Positions 1 through 11,690 of a DNA stretch of 64,000 bases are shown here, one piece after another. Position numbers and translations under genes: made by a program. Position 1 is the stretch's first letter, and each line of letters starts with the position of its first letter. The notes under the pieces were generated by a model. The model worked only from the letters and a program-made list of their open reading frames with translations, did no database searches and was not told the DNA's origin. Origin of the DNA: Ophioderma brevispina (Eukaryota; Echinodermata; Ophiuroidea; Amphilepidida; Ophiodermatidae); contig JAMKCH010005357.1 in assembly GCA_023653785.1 (NCBI GenBank), positions 1 through 64,000 of the forward strand, read 5' to 3'.

Positions 1-510
1 CGCATCACTGATCGCTCAGAGAGCCTTGCTAAGCAAGCCTATCCCAACAAAGCCTGTGAAAAGGTGGAACTTCGGCAAGGCAGACTGGGACCAATTTGAG
101 AACCTGGTGGATGCAGACGTACCACAACCTCCCTACACCAACCTCCTCCAACAGGGACAATTCCCTACCAGCTGTGTCAACTCTTATTAATATAGCAAAG
201 AAGGACCATTCCACGTGGGCTGCCGTCGCAGTTATATCCATCTGGGATGAGGAATGTGATCCTCTTTAACACTGACTTTTTCCTGAATTCTGAACCCCGG
301 GAAGAAGCGATATCCAAGACTTCAGATCTGTCAAACTGCTTGGACAGTAAACGCCGCGGCCGGTGGAGTAACGGTCCCACGGAATCCACTTCATTTCACC
401 GCACTCCAGCAGGAAAGCCTGGAATACTATAAACCGCCTCACCGCAGATTTCAAACCATCGAAATGTCCAGTGACTGCCAATCAATTGCTGAGCAACATG
501 TACATTAAGG
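1..510 (+). pseudogene. Degenerate LINE ORF2 fragment (endonuclease-RT linker)
   Basis: Broken piece of a non-LTR retrotransposon polyprotein, entering from the left edge. The frame starting at base 2 reads RWNFGKADWDQFE at 62-100, the 'W-N-F-x-K-A-D-W' signature found after the endonuclease domain of many animal LINE proteins. After a stop near 188 and a frame change there are remnants of the IPRGxRRxYIP / WDEECDPL region (about 205-262). A third frame reads HSSRKAWNTINRLT at 402-443, followed by CPVTANQLLSN. At least three frame changes and several stops show it is dead or carries sequencing indels. No RT catalytic motif follows, so the copy is truncated. The family resembles the one at 54.2-54.8 kb, which covers the 3' end of such a protein. 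Seen: motifs and frames. Inferred: shared family. Confidence 0.8.
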
Positions 511-1458
511 TCTCCAGTTAGGAGCAGATTGCCACTACCAACTGTCAAGTAGCAAGAAGAGAGGAGAATACATCTAGAAACATTGATGGGTGAATTTTTC
601 TTATCAGATTTGAGTTTGGTTAGATTGAATAAGTTGGAAGGAGGTATAAGATGATGATAATTGTACATTTAATTTCCATGAGTTAAATTCACAGGCCTCG
701 TTTATCCTTAATGGAGACCATCCCTAACGAGAAAAGCTGTACCTCCGCCGTCTTCTATCTATGACGGCGGTGAATGATGAAACTTATAATTAGGTAGAAT
801 ATTCTGGATATTAGCAATAGCTTACATCTCTCCAGTCAGCCAAGATTCGGTGATGGCAAAGATATCCAACTGATTACTGATGACGAAGTCATACAATGCA
901 GCCGATTTGTTTTTTTGCTTGATAGACCTGCTTCCAGGTAGCAAGCATACTTTTCATTTGTTTATTATTCATACCTAATTAAGTTACTTTTAATTATTGT
1001 GTTAAGGTCATGTGTCGTGTAGTGGGACACACCCTAAGCGTTACATCATAGAAAATCAAGTAACTTCATCAATTCTAAATATGCTAGTATAGCATTAAAA
1101 TGATGTACACACTATAGTAAAAAAAACCATAATACATTTTCTGAAAGCTGAATGTGTAAGGACTCTATATTGCCAATTGACCATTGTATATCAACATGGT
1201 GTGGTGCGGAGAACACATATAGGGGTGCGAATAACCAAAAACACATTTTTCACAATATTAAAAAAAAGTAAAAACATTAAAAAAAATCTTTAAGACAAGT
1301 AGTACCTGCAAGATAATTATGTATTCTTACAGGCAGAAACTATGGCGTTTTCCAAACCATATCAAATTTGGTATATTCAACTTATAGACAAGTGACCATT
1401 TACACAGGGTGGCCAAAATGGACACATTTTTTGTGAAAAAATAATAATGGGTGTTTAT
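511..1458. other. No gene recognised
   Basis: AT-rich sequence with no coding motif, RNA gene or clear repeat that I can support. An ACAGGGTGG motif at 1404-1412 recurs near 1945 and 2148, on both sides of the MITE that follows, and may mark remnants of one older repeat family. Confidence 0.5.
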
Positions 1459-1835
1459 TTAAAGGTCCAGGCCCCGTCGCTAATAGCCTCGTCCCCAGGA
1501 AGCCCAGATTTTACCGGAAGTGGTCAAATTTTGAAATCAGAAGAGAAAGTTACTATTTTTTCTCATTTACCCTGTGAAATATTAGAGCCAAGGATGTTTG
1601 GTTTGAAGGTAGTTATACGCGAAAATGTGCCCCATTTTGCGCGACCAATATTAATTTTACAACAGTACTCTATGGAATGTATGGCTTACAAAATAATTGT
1701 TTTTAGGCTCTCTCATCCCAAAACGGATAGTGAATATGGTTGCGCGTGACTCTATAGATGAGGTTTTGGAGTGGAAGGCCCAATCTATAAAGATTGAAAA
1801 AATTCATATCCTAAATCGGGGCCATCCCCCTTTAA
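1459..1835 (+). mobile_element. MITE family M1, copy 1
   Basis: Non-autonomous DNA element of about 377 bp. It starts TTAAAGGTCCAGGCCC and ends with the imperfect reverse complement (TCGGGGCCATCCCCCTTTAA), giving imperfect terminal inverted repeats of about 25 bp. Nearly the whole length is repeated at 10993-11343 and 13519-13893, with an internal piece at 39235-39311 and an inverted terminus at 7898-7921. Several independent locations plus shared ends indicate a mobile family. The 100-residue reading frame inside it is not conserved between copies and is not a gene. The transposase family is unknown; TTAAAGG ends are also seen in family M2. Confidence 0.75.
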
Positions 1836-3726
1836 GAAGTACAAAATGACCATATAAAACAATAAGAAAGCATTGGTACTTGCTGTAAATCATTCAGAGA
1901 AAGAATCATAAACCGATCTGGACAGGTAAACAAAGTAGTTTTGTACAGGGTGGTATGAAATTCAATTGGAAATGATGACCATTATTTTGTATACATAATT
2001 TTTTATATAGGCTTTGTACATTTGTACCTTATAATCAGACTTGTGTTGGGCAGAGGTTCCTTAATGTTAAAATTTTGAATCCGTTAAGTATTTAAATATA
2101 ACATGTATTTAACAGATGACCATACACTTTCGAATGGTAAACCCATACAGGGTGGTGTTCAAAATTATATAGGTATATATGCATATAAAAACAAATTATG
2201 TCTCATGATTTCGATGTGCGATATAGATATGGGCGTCTTGAAAATCTTGAACATCAATCCAAACATAAACGGTTCCCCAAAAAAATAAGTCCCCCTTGGC
2301 ATGACCAGACTTTGTCATGATAAAAACTCACTTGAGGGTTGTATTCTTCCCATCAAACTATTGTGTACAGGAAACATTTTCCCATGTTAATTTACAGTTC
2401 ATCATTGTTGAAAGGTTGAAAGGTTGAATGCCGTTTTCTAACAACAAGCATTGTGTAAAAATGAAATGAGTGTTTTCAAAAAAGGCCAAAAAAAAAGTTG
2501 CACTTTTAAACGTGTTGGTAACTTATTTGCAACATAATGTGAAATGGAACCCTTTAAGTGGTCTTTAAGATAAACAATTTGAATATACACTGCCAAATTA
2601 TTCAGCCTTGTAAACCCGATTACATAATGCTTTTCGTAAGGATAAGGGCAAGAAGTGATACAGGTATGGGTCGAAATGAAAAGAGAATGCTTTATGAATT
2701 GATTCAGGTGTGGGTCATGAAAGAGAAGCTAAATTTTAAATGAATGCTTTTTAGGGAATGAACTGATTGATGATGGCAAATGTTTGAAGAAATCGTTCAT
2801 GACACATTTGGCACTCTGATTTCTCTGCAATGGGTTGTTAAACTGAGTTAGAACGAGCGGATGCACTGCATTCTGGAAGAAGGGTTCTGGTAAAAGCGAT
2901 TGCAAGGAACAGCTGGGGAGGTCAAAGATTTGCCTCGTCATGGGAGACCCCGCCATACAACGTACTGCAGGACATGCCATCTTAACATGGCAGATACCCG
3001 CGCAAGCTAAGGTGAGTAATTTAAAAATAAAAGGAATAACATTTGCATAATAATTGCGCATAACCAATTGAATTAAGCCAAAATTATGTAATAAAAAAAT
3101 ATTGACGCGTCTCACTATCTTCTTTTTCAACTCGTCAAAATAAGAAGGCGTGTACACAGAAGACGTGGAAAACGAAGAATGCAATGTGTCTCAGACGTGG
3201 AATAGGACTCTATGAATATGGCCTACATGTTTTACAAGGAGACCAAGAAAAATGGTGAAGTGAAGATGGTCAGCGACAAAGAAGGGAAATCAATCGTTAT
3301 GCTTAAATGAAAACAGTTTGAACCAGGCGCTCAAATAAAACTTGACTGAAGCGACTTAAGTATGAACTGTGTACAACTGTGTCACTTTAGAAGTGAAAGT
3401 GCAAACTTTTTTTGGTTGGTTTTTTTTGAAAAACACTAATTTTACACACATGCTTGTTGTTAGAAAAAGGCGTTACCTTTCAACAAATGATGAACTGTAT
3501 AACAGGAAACAAGTTTCCTGTAAACAATTTAAATTAATTGATGCGAAGAAAAATACCCATCAAAGGGAGTTTTTTCATGACAAAAAAAGTCTGGTTCATC
3601 CCAGAGGGGACTTTTTTTTGGGACCATTTATTACACTTTCTATTGGAACCAGTACTTCATTTGCTGTCTTTCAGGCATCCTGATCTGTTGGATTCTTTGT
3701 CAGTTGAAATTAACTGACCATTGGTG
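1836..3726. other. No gene recognised; possible fortuitous splice donor
   Basis: AT-rich DNA. An AAG/GTGAGT splice-donor-like site lies near 3008-3016 and a short open stretch starts with ATG at 3213, but I cannot link them into an exon chain with a recognisable product. The 151-codon minus-strand frame at 2729-3184 matches no family I know and has no supporting context. Confidence 0.45.
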
Positions 3727-4135
3727 AGAGAGTGGCATAGCGGTTAGGGTGATGCCTCTGGCGCAAATTTTACCATCAAAATTCCCGGTTCGAATCACGG
3801 TGGGATTTGCTGGGATTTATTGGGTACTAAATTCAGGATTTGATCTGTATTAGACAGCTATTGACTTAAATACAGAATACCCGCTCTCCTCCATGGTTCA
3901 CTTGGAAATTGGGCAAAGGATCATGAAGCATCCGTCCTTCGGCGGACGGACGTTAAGCCGTCGGTCCCGTGTTTTTACGAGAGTCACTAAATGTACATGT
4001 AAATCGCAGTCAGTGTAGAATAAGGTAGGGTGTAACCCCGACTGTTCCCAATCCGCCACCAGCCTCAAATAGCGGAGGCCATGTTAGGAGCGTCCGTATC
4101 ATGGATACACGCGGCCCCGGTCAGCACACTAGCTG
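3727..4135 (+). mobile_element. tRNA-derived SINE with conserved central domain
   Basis: Short retroposon with a tRNA-like head. The A box is GTGGCATAGCGG at 3732-3743 and the B box is GGTTCGAATCA at 3787-3797; together they form an RNA polymerase III internal promoter. The body (3928-3975) contains a GC-rich block with a perfect 6-bp hairpin, CCGTCC / GGACGG at 3932-3949, followed by GACGTTAAGCCGTCGGTCCC. A block of this kind is typical of the central domains shared among animal SINE superfamilies. I cannot tell which named domain it is without a library. The 3' limit is uncertain: the tail motif CCTCAAATAGCGG near 4059 recurs near 5293, so a second tail fragment may lie there. Confidence 0.78.
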
Positions 4136-5390
4136 AACAAATCCTGACACCACCACAAAGCCATTACCAATGACTTGTGGATACGAGCAAAAACAAACTG
4201 ACCATCGTCTCACATTCGAATAGGCCTATCAAATGGCAAAATGGAGTTAATAGTATATCAATTAGTTAATTGGTAACTACTATAGGGCATTATTTTTAAT
4301 GTGGAAAAAGAATAATTAGTTTGGTCATTAAGTTAACTGTACGTTGATGATTAAAGCATTTTTTGTTGGGTAATGCTTTATGTAGTTTGAAAACAAATCA
4401 CATTACTTGCAGGCAGGCTGTTGTTAACTGTTAAATTTAAATCAAAGTTAATTATTTAAATAGGTTGATTGATTTTAAGTACGTGGATTTAATACTAAAG
4501 AGTATGTATGGAAAGGTGCCAAAAGAGAAAAAATCTCCATATCACGAGTTGTTTGCATTTTACAACCATTTGAAGAATAGGAAGCATGTCAAAAACCCAA
4601 ATTCCATGACTTAACACAGAGGCGGCCCGCGGATCCTCCCAGTGGATTCGTTATAATTTTGTTAATGAAAAAAGGACACGATTTGAAAACGTATTGTGAA
4701 AAAAATATAATGCATTTTTGAAAAGAATAAATAGGCTTTAAAATAAGCCCAAATTTATGACAGTGGGACCATTATTTATCTTGTAGCACTTTGCTAAACC
4801 CAAAAAGTTAGTGCTGAGTAACCTCCTCCCCAAATCAGGTGTCCCACTATACACCCAACCTTACTCTGATACACACTTTTGATTTTCTGATGCAAGTCCT
4901 CGGAGCACCTCGTTTTTGTGCTTTGCCACAACGGCTTACACCGAAATGAAAAGCACCCATTGTTGCAATTGATGCATGGTAGACAACAAAGGAAAAAAAA
5001 AATTAAGAAGTCAAATCATTTATTGATATAATCCTCACAAGCAGCATTGCTGAGTGGGTGATGTGTATCCAATCCACACTCGTTTAGGCGGGACAAAACC
5101 GGATTTAAAACATTGGTTATAACATACTATGGATGGCACAACAGATGTGCATGGGTGCTGCAGATCATGATCCTGGGCGCCCACAAATGACTAAATTGAA
5201 ATTTTGAAAACTTGTGCACAAATTAGTTACCACTGCCAATGGTTATCCAGGGGGTAGGTGAGATATCTGCTGACCCAGGCAATTGGTCCACCCTCAAATA
5301 GCGGTGGCCTTAGAGGGTCATATTTGTGTCACTAGAGTTTCAGATCACGTTGACACAGGCAAAATGATATTCATATGCTTGCACCATTTT
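4136..5390. other. No gene recognised; possible SINE tail at ~5230-5350
   Basis: AT-rich sequence without coding signal. The only notable match is CCTCAAATAGCGGTGGCC near 5292, almost the same as a segment in the tail of the SINE ending near 4135. It suggests a diverged second tail fragment. Confidence 0.4.
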
Positions 5391-6254
5391 TTCGAAGAAA
5401 AACATTTAAAAAGGTGCGAAAACCAGGGTGCCCCACAAAAAATCCAAAAAAATGGCCGCCAATTTGACCAAATATCATATTTTTGCCATAACTTGATAAC
5501 GTTTTGTGAGGTTTAGCACCTTCATTTTTTTGTGGCAATACCCATGTTTTGGGCCTGAAGAATCATTCTATATGCAATTTCTACTCACCACTACGTTTCG
5601 TTTTCTGTATTGCAGTTTTAGCCTAAAATTGGACAGCGCGGGCCTTTCTTTACCCCCCAAAGTTACATATTCGTCTGAAAGTTTTAAAATTTTAACTCGT
5701 GGGCCATCATCAGAATTGGTGATTGCATCATTTTTCTGAAGATTAGAGCTGTGTAACACTTACATTTTCCTCTGGCTTACTTTTAAAATTGACGAAAACA
5801 CTCCCATTGTAATGTACCAGGTCAACGAACTTTCTTACATGTGGGTTTCAATGGCGCAATTTTTATGACATTAAAAACCTACAGGTTTAAAACCAACAAG
5901 CAAACACCACGCAAGGTCAATTTTCACATTTTCAATAAAACTCGCTTAAACGTTTTTGAATTGTTAAAATCAACCATCTCAATTGAAGAATGGCGCATTT
6001 TATATGGGAAAGTGCCCTCAAGGTAATTTTAAGCACAAATGGCATTTTCCAGAAACAAAGGCTAGGTGGATGAAAGTTGCTAGGCATGAATTCTAATACC
6101 CAAAAACATGGGTATTACCACCAAAATTAAGCAATTGAACAAAAAATAATTGAGTTATGGTCAAACATCAAATTTTTGACAATGTGGCGGCCATTTTTGG
6201 ATTTTTCGACGGGGCACCCTGGTTGTTTCGCACTTTTTTCATTTTTTCTTCGAA
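5391..6254. mobile_element. Long fold-back element F1
   Basis: Element of about 864 bp whose ends are imperfect inverted repeats of about 160 bp. The left arm (5391-5553) runs TTCGAAGAAAAA ... ACCAGGGTGCCCC ... AATGGCCGCC ... CAATACCCATGTTTTGGG. The right arm (6098-6254) carries the reverse complement of each block in the reverse order, ending TTTTTTCTTCGAA. The roughly 540-bp interior encodes nothing recognisable. Long TIRs with an unrelated centre are the mark of a fold-back or long-TIR MITE. I did not find a clear target duplication. Confidence 0.8.
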
Positions 6255-7040
6255 AGTAGGATCAGGGTAATTAAAGTCATCAATTGAGCGCCTTGTTCGA
6301 AGTGATCTTCAACTTGACCTTCTATACCCACCTCTACTTCAAAGAGGCGTGTGAGTCAGTCAGATTATCTCGGACCGGAGGGTATATGACTGATTGAGTT
6401 AAAAATAGACAATAGAATCTTGCACAACTATCAAGTTACTAAATCACATATTTAAATTACATATTTTTAAAAATCAGCAATGATGATTGAAATACCCAAG
6501 CACAACAAACTAACCCCCGAATTCAGCCTAGGTTTTCTATTTACTATATCATATTACATAATCACCTTTTGTTTCATTTTAAGTTATTAAGTAACCCAAA
6601 TAAGGTCAGGAATCTATTGATTTGTCTAATTTATATATATGAAATTACTACGTATCACTAGGATGGGCTATACGTGCAAAATTACTTTTTTGGTTAATTT
6701 CATTGGTCTCGTTTTTTTTTGTATCTATTAAACCTATCTGCAACATTAATAAAATTTTTTTCTTTTTTTTAATTGTTGTAAAAAAAACATAGATATTATA
6801 AGCTCGAAGGGCTAATTAGGCCCGTAGCCAAATCGAAACGAAGCACAACGCACTTGGTTGCGCACTCGAGCCTCTCCTATACCCACTGTATTAGACGGAG
6901 GAAAAATTTCCTCCAATAAATATTCAAGAGCTGAGCGCGACATGCCTCTAAGCGTTGAAAGCGTGCCATCTTGCGAGACGCGATTGCTCTCTCCCGCGCT
7001 CCTAAATACGACCACGCACAGTCGTGGTTCGCTGGGCTCT
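6255..7040. other. No gene recognised
   Basis: AT-rich to about 6800, then a short region of more balanced composition (6800-7040). Reading frames on both strands here are about 60 codons and overlap, with no known motif. Confidence 0.45.
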
Positions 7041-7290
7041 TAGGTAAGAACCGCTAGAGCCGATAAGAAAAACTGTGTAAAATGTCTAATTTAAGGAACC
7101 GTAAGCAAGCATAAGGAAAAAAAAACCTGACTAAAATATTTTTATGTAAGAACCATAGAGCAGCAAAAAAAAAAAAAAACAGTGACTAAAATAGTCTATA
7201 CAGACCAGTAGATAATGCCTAAGAAAAACTGGTAAAATAAGTCCTTGTTAAGAACCAGTTAATGCACATAAAATGAAAAACTGCACTATA
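7041..7290 (+). repeat. Diverged tandem repeat, ~45-65 bp period
   Basis: Five imperfect copies of a unit containing AAAAACTG, then TAAAAT, then TAAGAACC. The AAAAACTG or close variants occur near 7068, 7122, 7178, 7224 and 7277. An A-run of 15 lies in the third copy. No coding role is visible. Confidence 0.6.
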
Positions 7291-7479
7291 ATTGTTAACC
7301 GTCGGTTCAAAAATCTGGGGGGGGGTGCTGAACAAATAATTTCAAACTTTGTTTCGGTTTACTGTATATTAACAGATTAGCAGCGATAATTCGAGAGAAT
7401 CGAAAATGTTGACATGCACTGATTTTAACTTACAATCAAGGATAATGTGTACAATTCACAATAACATAACATGCGTATA

Positions 7480-7830
7480 ATGTATAAAACACCAAATACC
7501 ATGTAGTGGAAAAATGAAGTCTTTGATGAAATTTGCCTACCGTCTCCCGCAAATAGACAACAGCGACGGCGTCTCAAAATCTGCACTAAACAGCTGATTG
7601 TGGTTTACACCATTCAGAAAAACAAAGATCAATATGTTGGTGTTTGAGGTCAAACAGCGTTGATCATGGTGCACAATATCACGCTGAAAATCTGTAATAT
7701 TCACCGGAAAAGGCCTTTTTTGATCTCAGTCGGTAATTACGAATCAGATAAAAAGTACTGCCTGGTCTTTATACACGGATTCAAGCCACCACCTTGTGAT
7801 TATGTTTGTACATAGCCATGCCGTAACAAA
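7480..7830 (+). repeat. Dispersed repeat R1, copy 1
   Basis: This stretch aligns along its length with 43880-44260. Shared blocks in the same order are GATTGTGGTTTACACCA, a GAGGTCAAAC block, the TTTACACGGA / TTCACCGGAA region, and a CAAGGTTATG / CACCTTGTGATTATG block. The other copy lies inside an element with 12-bp perfect TIRs (43770-44335), so this is probably an older, end-worn copy of the same DNA element. Confidence 0.65.
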
Positions 7831-7897
7831 AAATATAAAATTGAATTTTGATGATTGTTTCTATGTTTCGGATTCTGAAATCGCTGCTAACCCCCTG

Positions 7898-7921
7898 TTA
7901 AAGAGGGATGGCCCAATTTTA
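7898..7921 (-). mobile_element. Inverted terminus of MITE family M1
   Basis: TTAAAGAGGGATGGCCCAAT at 7898 matches the reverse complement of the M1 3' end. Only the terminus is recognisable; it immediately follows the R1 repeat and could also be that element's own end, since the ends of these families resemble one another. Confidence 0.5.
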
Positions 7922-8573
7922 ATCAGATAAAGTTCCCATTTTTTACCTCAGAAAGCTAATGAGATTTTAGTTCGCCAGGCTTGCAAATTTATCAACATTT
8001 TAAGTTCCATAACTTTGCGCTACTTCTGGCCCGCATGCAATACCTGTTGTGGCCTTATCATACACTCATGTATAATTTATTGATCTACATGCTATTAATG
8101 TTTGTTGGTTGTGTATGATGAATAAACTTGAACTTACTGAAAAGTTGAGTGTCTCCCCCATTCAAGCTTGATCAAGAACATGGTTATAAAACTTTAAATC
8201 TGACCAGTGATGCTTGATGCTTCAGAAAAGAAAAATCCTATCTTTTGGCAATAGGTAACCTATACTAGTCCATAAAGCAAAAGTCGGCATGAGTTAACAG
8301 CCCACAAAACTCACTGTACAATCCATGTCTCGTACTTGTGTTATTTTGTTCATGCGTTGAATTAATAATTTATACACGCTTAGTAACGCGTATTTTAAAA
8401 TTACACGCACGACGAGATTGCCCCGTTGCGAAAGATTAAGCGTATCGTGGGACGCTTAACAATAACAACACCGCAGGTTCGAAAATGCCAAGAAAAGGTC
8501 GTGCTTCACTGCGTGCTCAAAACGCGCAGGTACGGGCCCATCTAGCGCCTTCGGCGCTAATAGGATTTCTGTG
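7922..8573. other. No gene recognised; small hairpin at 8543-8559
   Basis: No coding or RNA gene motif. A perfect 7-bp hairpin, TAGCGCC-TTC-GGCGCTA, lies at 8543-8559, just outside the next element. Confidence 0.45.
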
Positions 8574-9465
8574 AAGAAAAAAGTGTGCAGCGCCCTCTTG
8601 TGTCATGTCCTTAAATTTTGTGGTGGGAGTGGATTTGAGCAGAAAATCCCTCTAATTACTCTTTTCACAGGTATTTTATAATGCTTTTGATGTTTACTTT
8701 TATGTAAATGATCTCAATATAGCTAATTTTGAAAGTTGCATGACAATTGGACATTGCGTTTTCTTAAAAATTGACGTTTTAGGTCAAAATTTAGCGTGAG
8801 GGCGCTTTTCACTATTTTTCGCTTATGCTTTCTCATTTGCTGTTTTGAAGTTTACAGCCATGAAGGCTGTTTTGAAGTTTACAGCCATGAAGGCTGAGAC
8901 TAATATACCTAAACCAGGTATATTAGTCTCAGATGAAGGTAATCCCAAATTTGACCAGCTCAAGAATTTTGAGTACTTTATTACATGTGTTTGTTGCAGT
9001 GCTCATTTCAATTTCATTTGAATGCTCCCATTCCCCAATTCTACACAAGAAAGTGCATGGACCCCGTACATTTGAATGGAGCATGTGAGGAACATTCAAA
9101 TGAAGTGCTACAGGCAAACTAAATGAGATAGAATAATCAAATTTCTTGAGCAGCGGTCAGTTATGTGTCATCTCGTAGCTGAAACTCAAGAAAAAGCAAA
9201 AAAGAAAAAGCGTGGCGAAAAATTGTAAAAAGCGCCCTCACACTAAATTTTGACCTACAACTCAATTTTTCTAAGGGAAACGCATTGTCCAATTTTCATG
9301 AGCTTTCAAATAAGCTTTCTGAGCTCATCTACATTTAATTAGACATCAAAAGCATTACAAAATACCTGGAAAAGAGTAATTAGAGAGATTTCTGCTCAAC
9401 TCAAATCCACCCCATCACAAAATTAAAAAAGGACTGACACATGAGGGCGCTGCACACTTTTTCTT
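8574..9465. mobile_element. Long fold-back element F2
   Basis: Element of about 890 bp with inverted arms of roughly 270 bp. The left arm (about 8574-8846) begins AAGAAAAAAGTGTGCAGCGC and proceeds through GGATTTGAGCAGAAA, AATTACTCTTTTC, AATGCTTTTGATGT and GGTCAAAATTTAG to GAGGGCGCTTTT. The right arm (about 9197-9465) carries each block inverted, ending GAGGGCGCTGCACACTTTTT. The centre has two copies of GAAGTTTACAGCCATGAAGG and a perfect hairpin. No transposase is encoded. Confidence 0.85.
8894..8932. repeat. Perfect 17-bp hairpin inside F2
   Basis: CTGAGACTAATATACCT at 8894-8910 is followed by the loop AAACC and the exact reverse complement at 8916-8932. It sits near the centre of F2 and could be the core of a smaller palindromic insertion. 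Confidence 0.9.
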
Positions 9466-9677
9466 GGACCCGAAGCAAAAAATGTTGTCATTTCACGTTA
9501 GATAGGTATAATAGAAGACAAGACCCAGCCGAATGAAAAAAACAATGACCATTTCTAGCCCCCATCCTAATTATCACAAAAATAGGATGAACTTACAATC
9601 TTTGGTTGCACCTTTAACACGTTAAAGGCCTCAACGATGAATTCTCGGTCGTAGCTATTGGTGAAGTCACAAAAAAG

Positions 9678-9964
9678 TATACTCACCAGCATATTGTGAG
9701 ATTATTCTATTTACATACTTGTATACTTACGAATGACCAAACTAGTGATTTTTTGTTCAAAAAGCCTCGAGACACCCCTAATGCCACTTTAAAAATTTCG
9801 GTACGCCCATTACTAACGCCACTGGCACCCACAATTCCTTCATTTTTGTTACCTTCCCCAAGGCGCAACTTGATGGGGGAAGGGCCTGGATGGGGTTCCT
9901 AGTTGGATCATTCGAAGTATACATGTATATATAAAAACTATCTCACAATATGCTGGTGAGTATA
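9678..9964. mobile_element. TIR element (MITE), copy 1
   Basis: About 287 bp bounded by perfect 25-bp inverted repeats at 9678-9702 and 9940-9964, starting TATACTCACCAGCATATTGT. Similarity between the arms continues, less perfectly, for about 70 bp. A block from its left half (9690-9850, with CCCCTAATGCCAC and AAATTTCGGTACGCCC) recurs inverted at 33140-33310, so the family is dispersed. No protein is encoded. Confidence 0.85.
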
Positions 9965-10379
9965 TTTCATTTCATACTTATTACATTACGAAAATGATCC
10001 CACTAGTGCATGATGAGCCACCACTGGTCACTACAATCTTGGGACAAAAAGTGTTGGCACACTTTCTTACCGCTACAGTAAAGCGTCCCCCTCTCCCCGG
10101 TACAAAGTTGAAATCTGAAATGTGTTACAGTGTGGCCGAAAAGTACTCAACCATTGATCGGTGGGGAAGGGGGGGGGAATTTTGGGGGGGGGATTTAGGG
10201 ATTGGCAAAAGCGTCAAGCTTGATACAAAAAAAGTTCAATTTCGTACCTTCAAAAACTTGGCCCCCGAATTAGTCAATGTATAAGAGCTGATTTCCACAA
10301 GGGTTGCCAATACTTTTGACAAAGATTGGGTGCGCGAAGTCGAAAAAAAAAAATCGTATAAATTCCGTTTTTTGGCCAC

Positions 10380-10450
10380 AAAACAGCACCACAAACCGCC
10401 ACCTCCACCACCACTCACCACCACAACCCCCCCACCCACCAAACACCTTC
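10380..10450 (+). repeat. CCACC-rich low-complexity tract
   Basis: C/A-rich tract with CCACCACCACTCACCACCAC and a run of C. It is repeated without visible change at about 12913-12985 in the second tandem unit. The Gly/Trp-rich minus-strand reading frames here come from its composition. Confidence 0.85.
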
Positions 10451-10992
10451 CCGCCAAACCAAATACACACACAGAAACAGCTAACTTTGACTATCCGTAT
10501 GATTAAAACACTGCTCTATATCCTTGTCCTCAGGCTTCCAGGCACACGATAGGTCACCCAAATAATCAATTTAATGCTTTTGGGCCTATATGACCGATGT
10601 GAGCACTGAAATTATTAACGTTAAGAACAAATCAAAAGCTTATACTTTGTGCCTGATCTTCTACAATATCTAATAGTAAAAATAAAGCACAAAAAACACC
10701 ACACACACACCGCACAAGGGAATGGGGCTGGAACTACGATACAGCGTTTTCATTAGATTACGAGTCTGACATCATTACCGCAAGCCACTCAGCCTCCGAA
10801 CTGTATCGGTACGTGACATTATTAACAGATATTGCTAAATATTTTTGTCGAAAGCAGCCATCTTTATTTCGTTGTTTAGCGGATAAAACTTTTATAATGA
10901 GTAGAGTACAACGATAATCCATACTATTGTGCAATTTTCACATTGAAATAGTTGCTCTAAATCGGAGGAAACGTTAAGATATGCCAATATTA

Positions 10993-11343
10993 TTAAAGGT
11001 ACATGGCCCGATCGCTACTAGCCTCGTCCCCAGAAGCCAGATTTTACCGGAAGTGGTCAACATTTTGGTATCAGAAGAAAGTACTATTTTTCTCATTACC
11101 CTGTGAAATCTTAGGCCAAAGGATGTTTGGTTTGGAAGTAATGAGCGAAAAATGTACCCCAATTTGGTCGCCAATATTAATTTTACCACAGTACTCTCTG
11201 GGGCTTACGAAATCACGTTTTTGCTCTCACATGAAAACGATTGAAAATATCGGCGCGAAAATTGACAGGTGGGGTTTTTGGGTGAAGGCCAATCTATGAA
11301 TATGAAAACTTCATATCATTAAATCGGGCCATCCCCCTTTTAA
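10993..11343 (+). mobile_element. MITE family M1, copy 2
   Basis: Starts TTAAAGGTACATGGCCCGAT and ends CGGGCCATCCCCCTTTTAAA. It is collinear with copy 1 over its whole length. It lies in the first tandem unit, so it and copy 3 were multiplied together rather than by separate insertion. Confidence 0.8.
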
Positions 11344-11564
11344 AAATAAGGTTCGTACTCTCTAATCTTTTAATTGTTGGAATATCGAGAAGCTGTATTG
11401 GTTACCACAATGAATACCGTGGATTGTCGTTTTAGTCTCATTGATGAACGCTTAAAATGTGTCTTTAACATTGCAATATTTCAGTTAATTAAACGGTAGC
11501 GCATTGAAAACGGAGAGACTAGTGTAGTACGGAGTTGCATTGGAATATTGTTTTAAGTAAGTCT

Positions 11565-11690
11565 CATACGATCTCCTCACCTCCTCCTCATCCCTCTCCA
11601 CTCGTCCTCTTCTCCTCCTCCTCAACTCCTCATACATTCTCCTTCGCCTCTCACCCTCCTCCTCTCCCCCATCATCATAATCGGTTATCT
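11565..11690 (+). repeat. CTC/CTT-rich microsatellite
   Basis: Pyrimidine tract of repeated CCTCCT, CTCCTC and related triplets. The matching tract in the second unit is at 14120-14222 and differs in detail, as expected for slippage. Confidence 0.85.

Noticed and set aside
2729..3184. 151-codon minus-strand reading frame as a gene
   Set aside because: No recognised family, overlapped by other frames, no exon context; plausible by chance in a 64-kb window.
2930..3310. Possible piggyBac-like residues (TTYCRTCH; NMAYMFYKE)
   Set aside because: The two fragments are in the wrong order for that transposase family and too short to support a call.
3732..3800. Functional tRNA gene
   Set aside because: A and B boxes are present but no full cloverleaf or 3' acceptor pairing can be drawn; followed by a SINE body.
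10236..10552. Gly/Trp-rich and Pro/His-rich reading frames
   Set aside because: They come from a CCACC-rich tract duplicated in the tandem array; composition, not protein.
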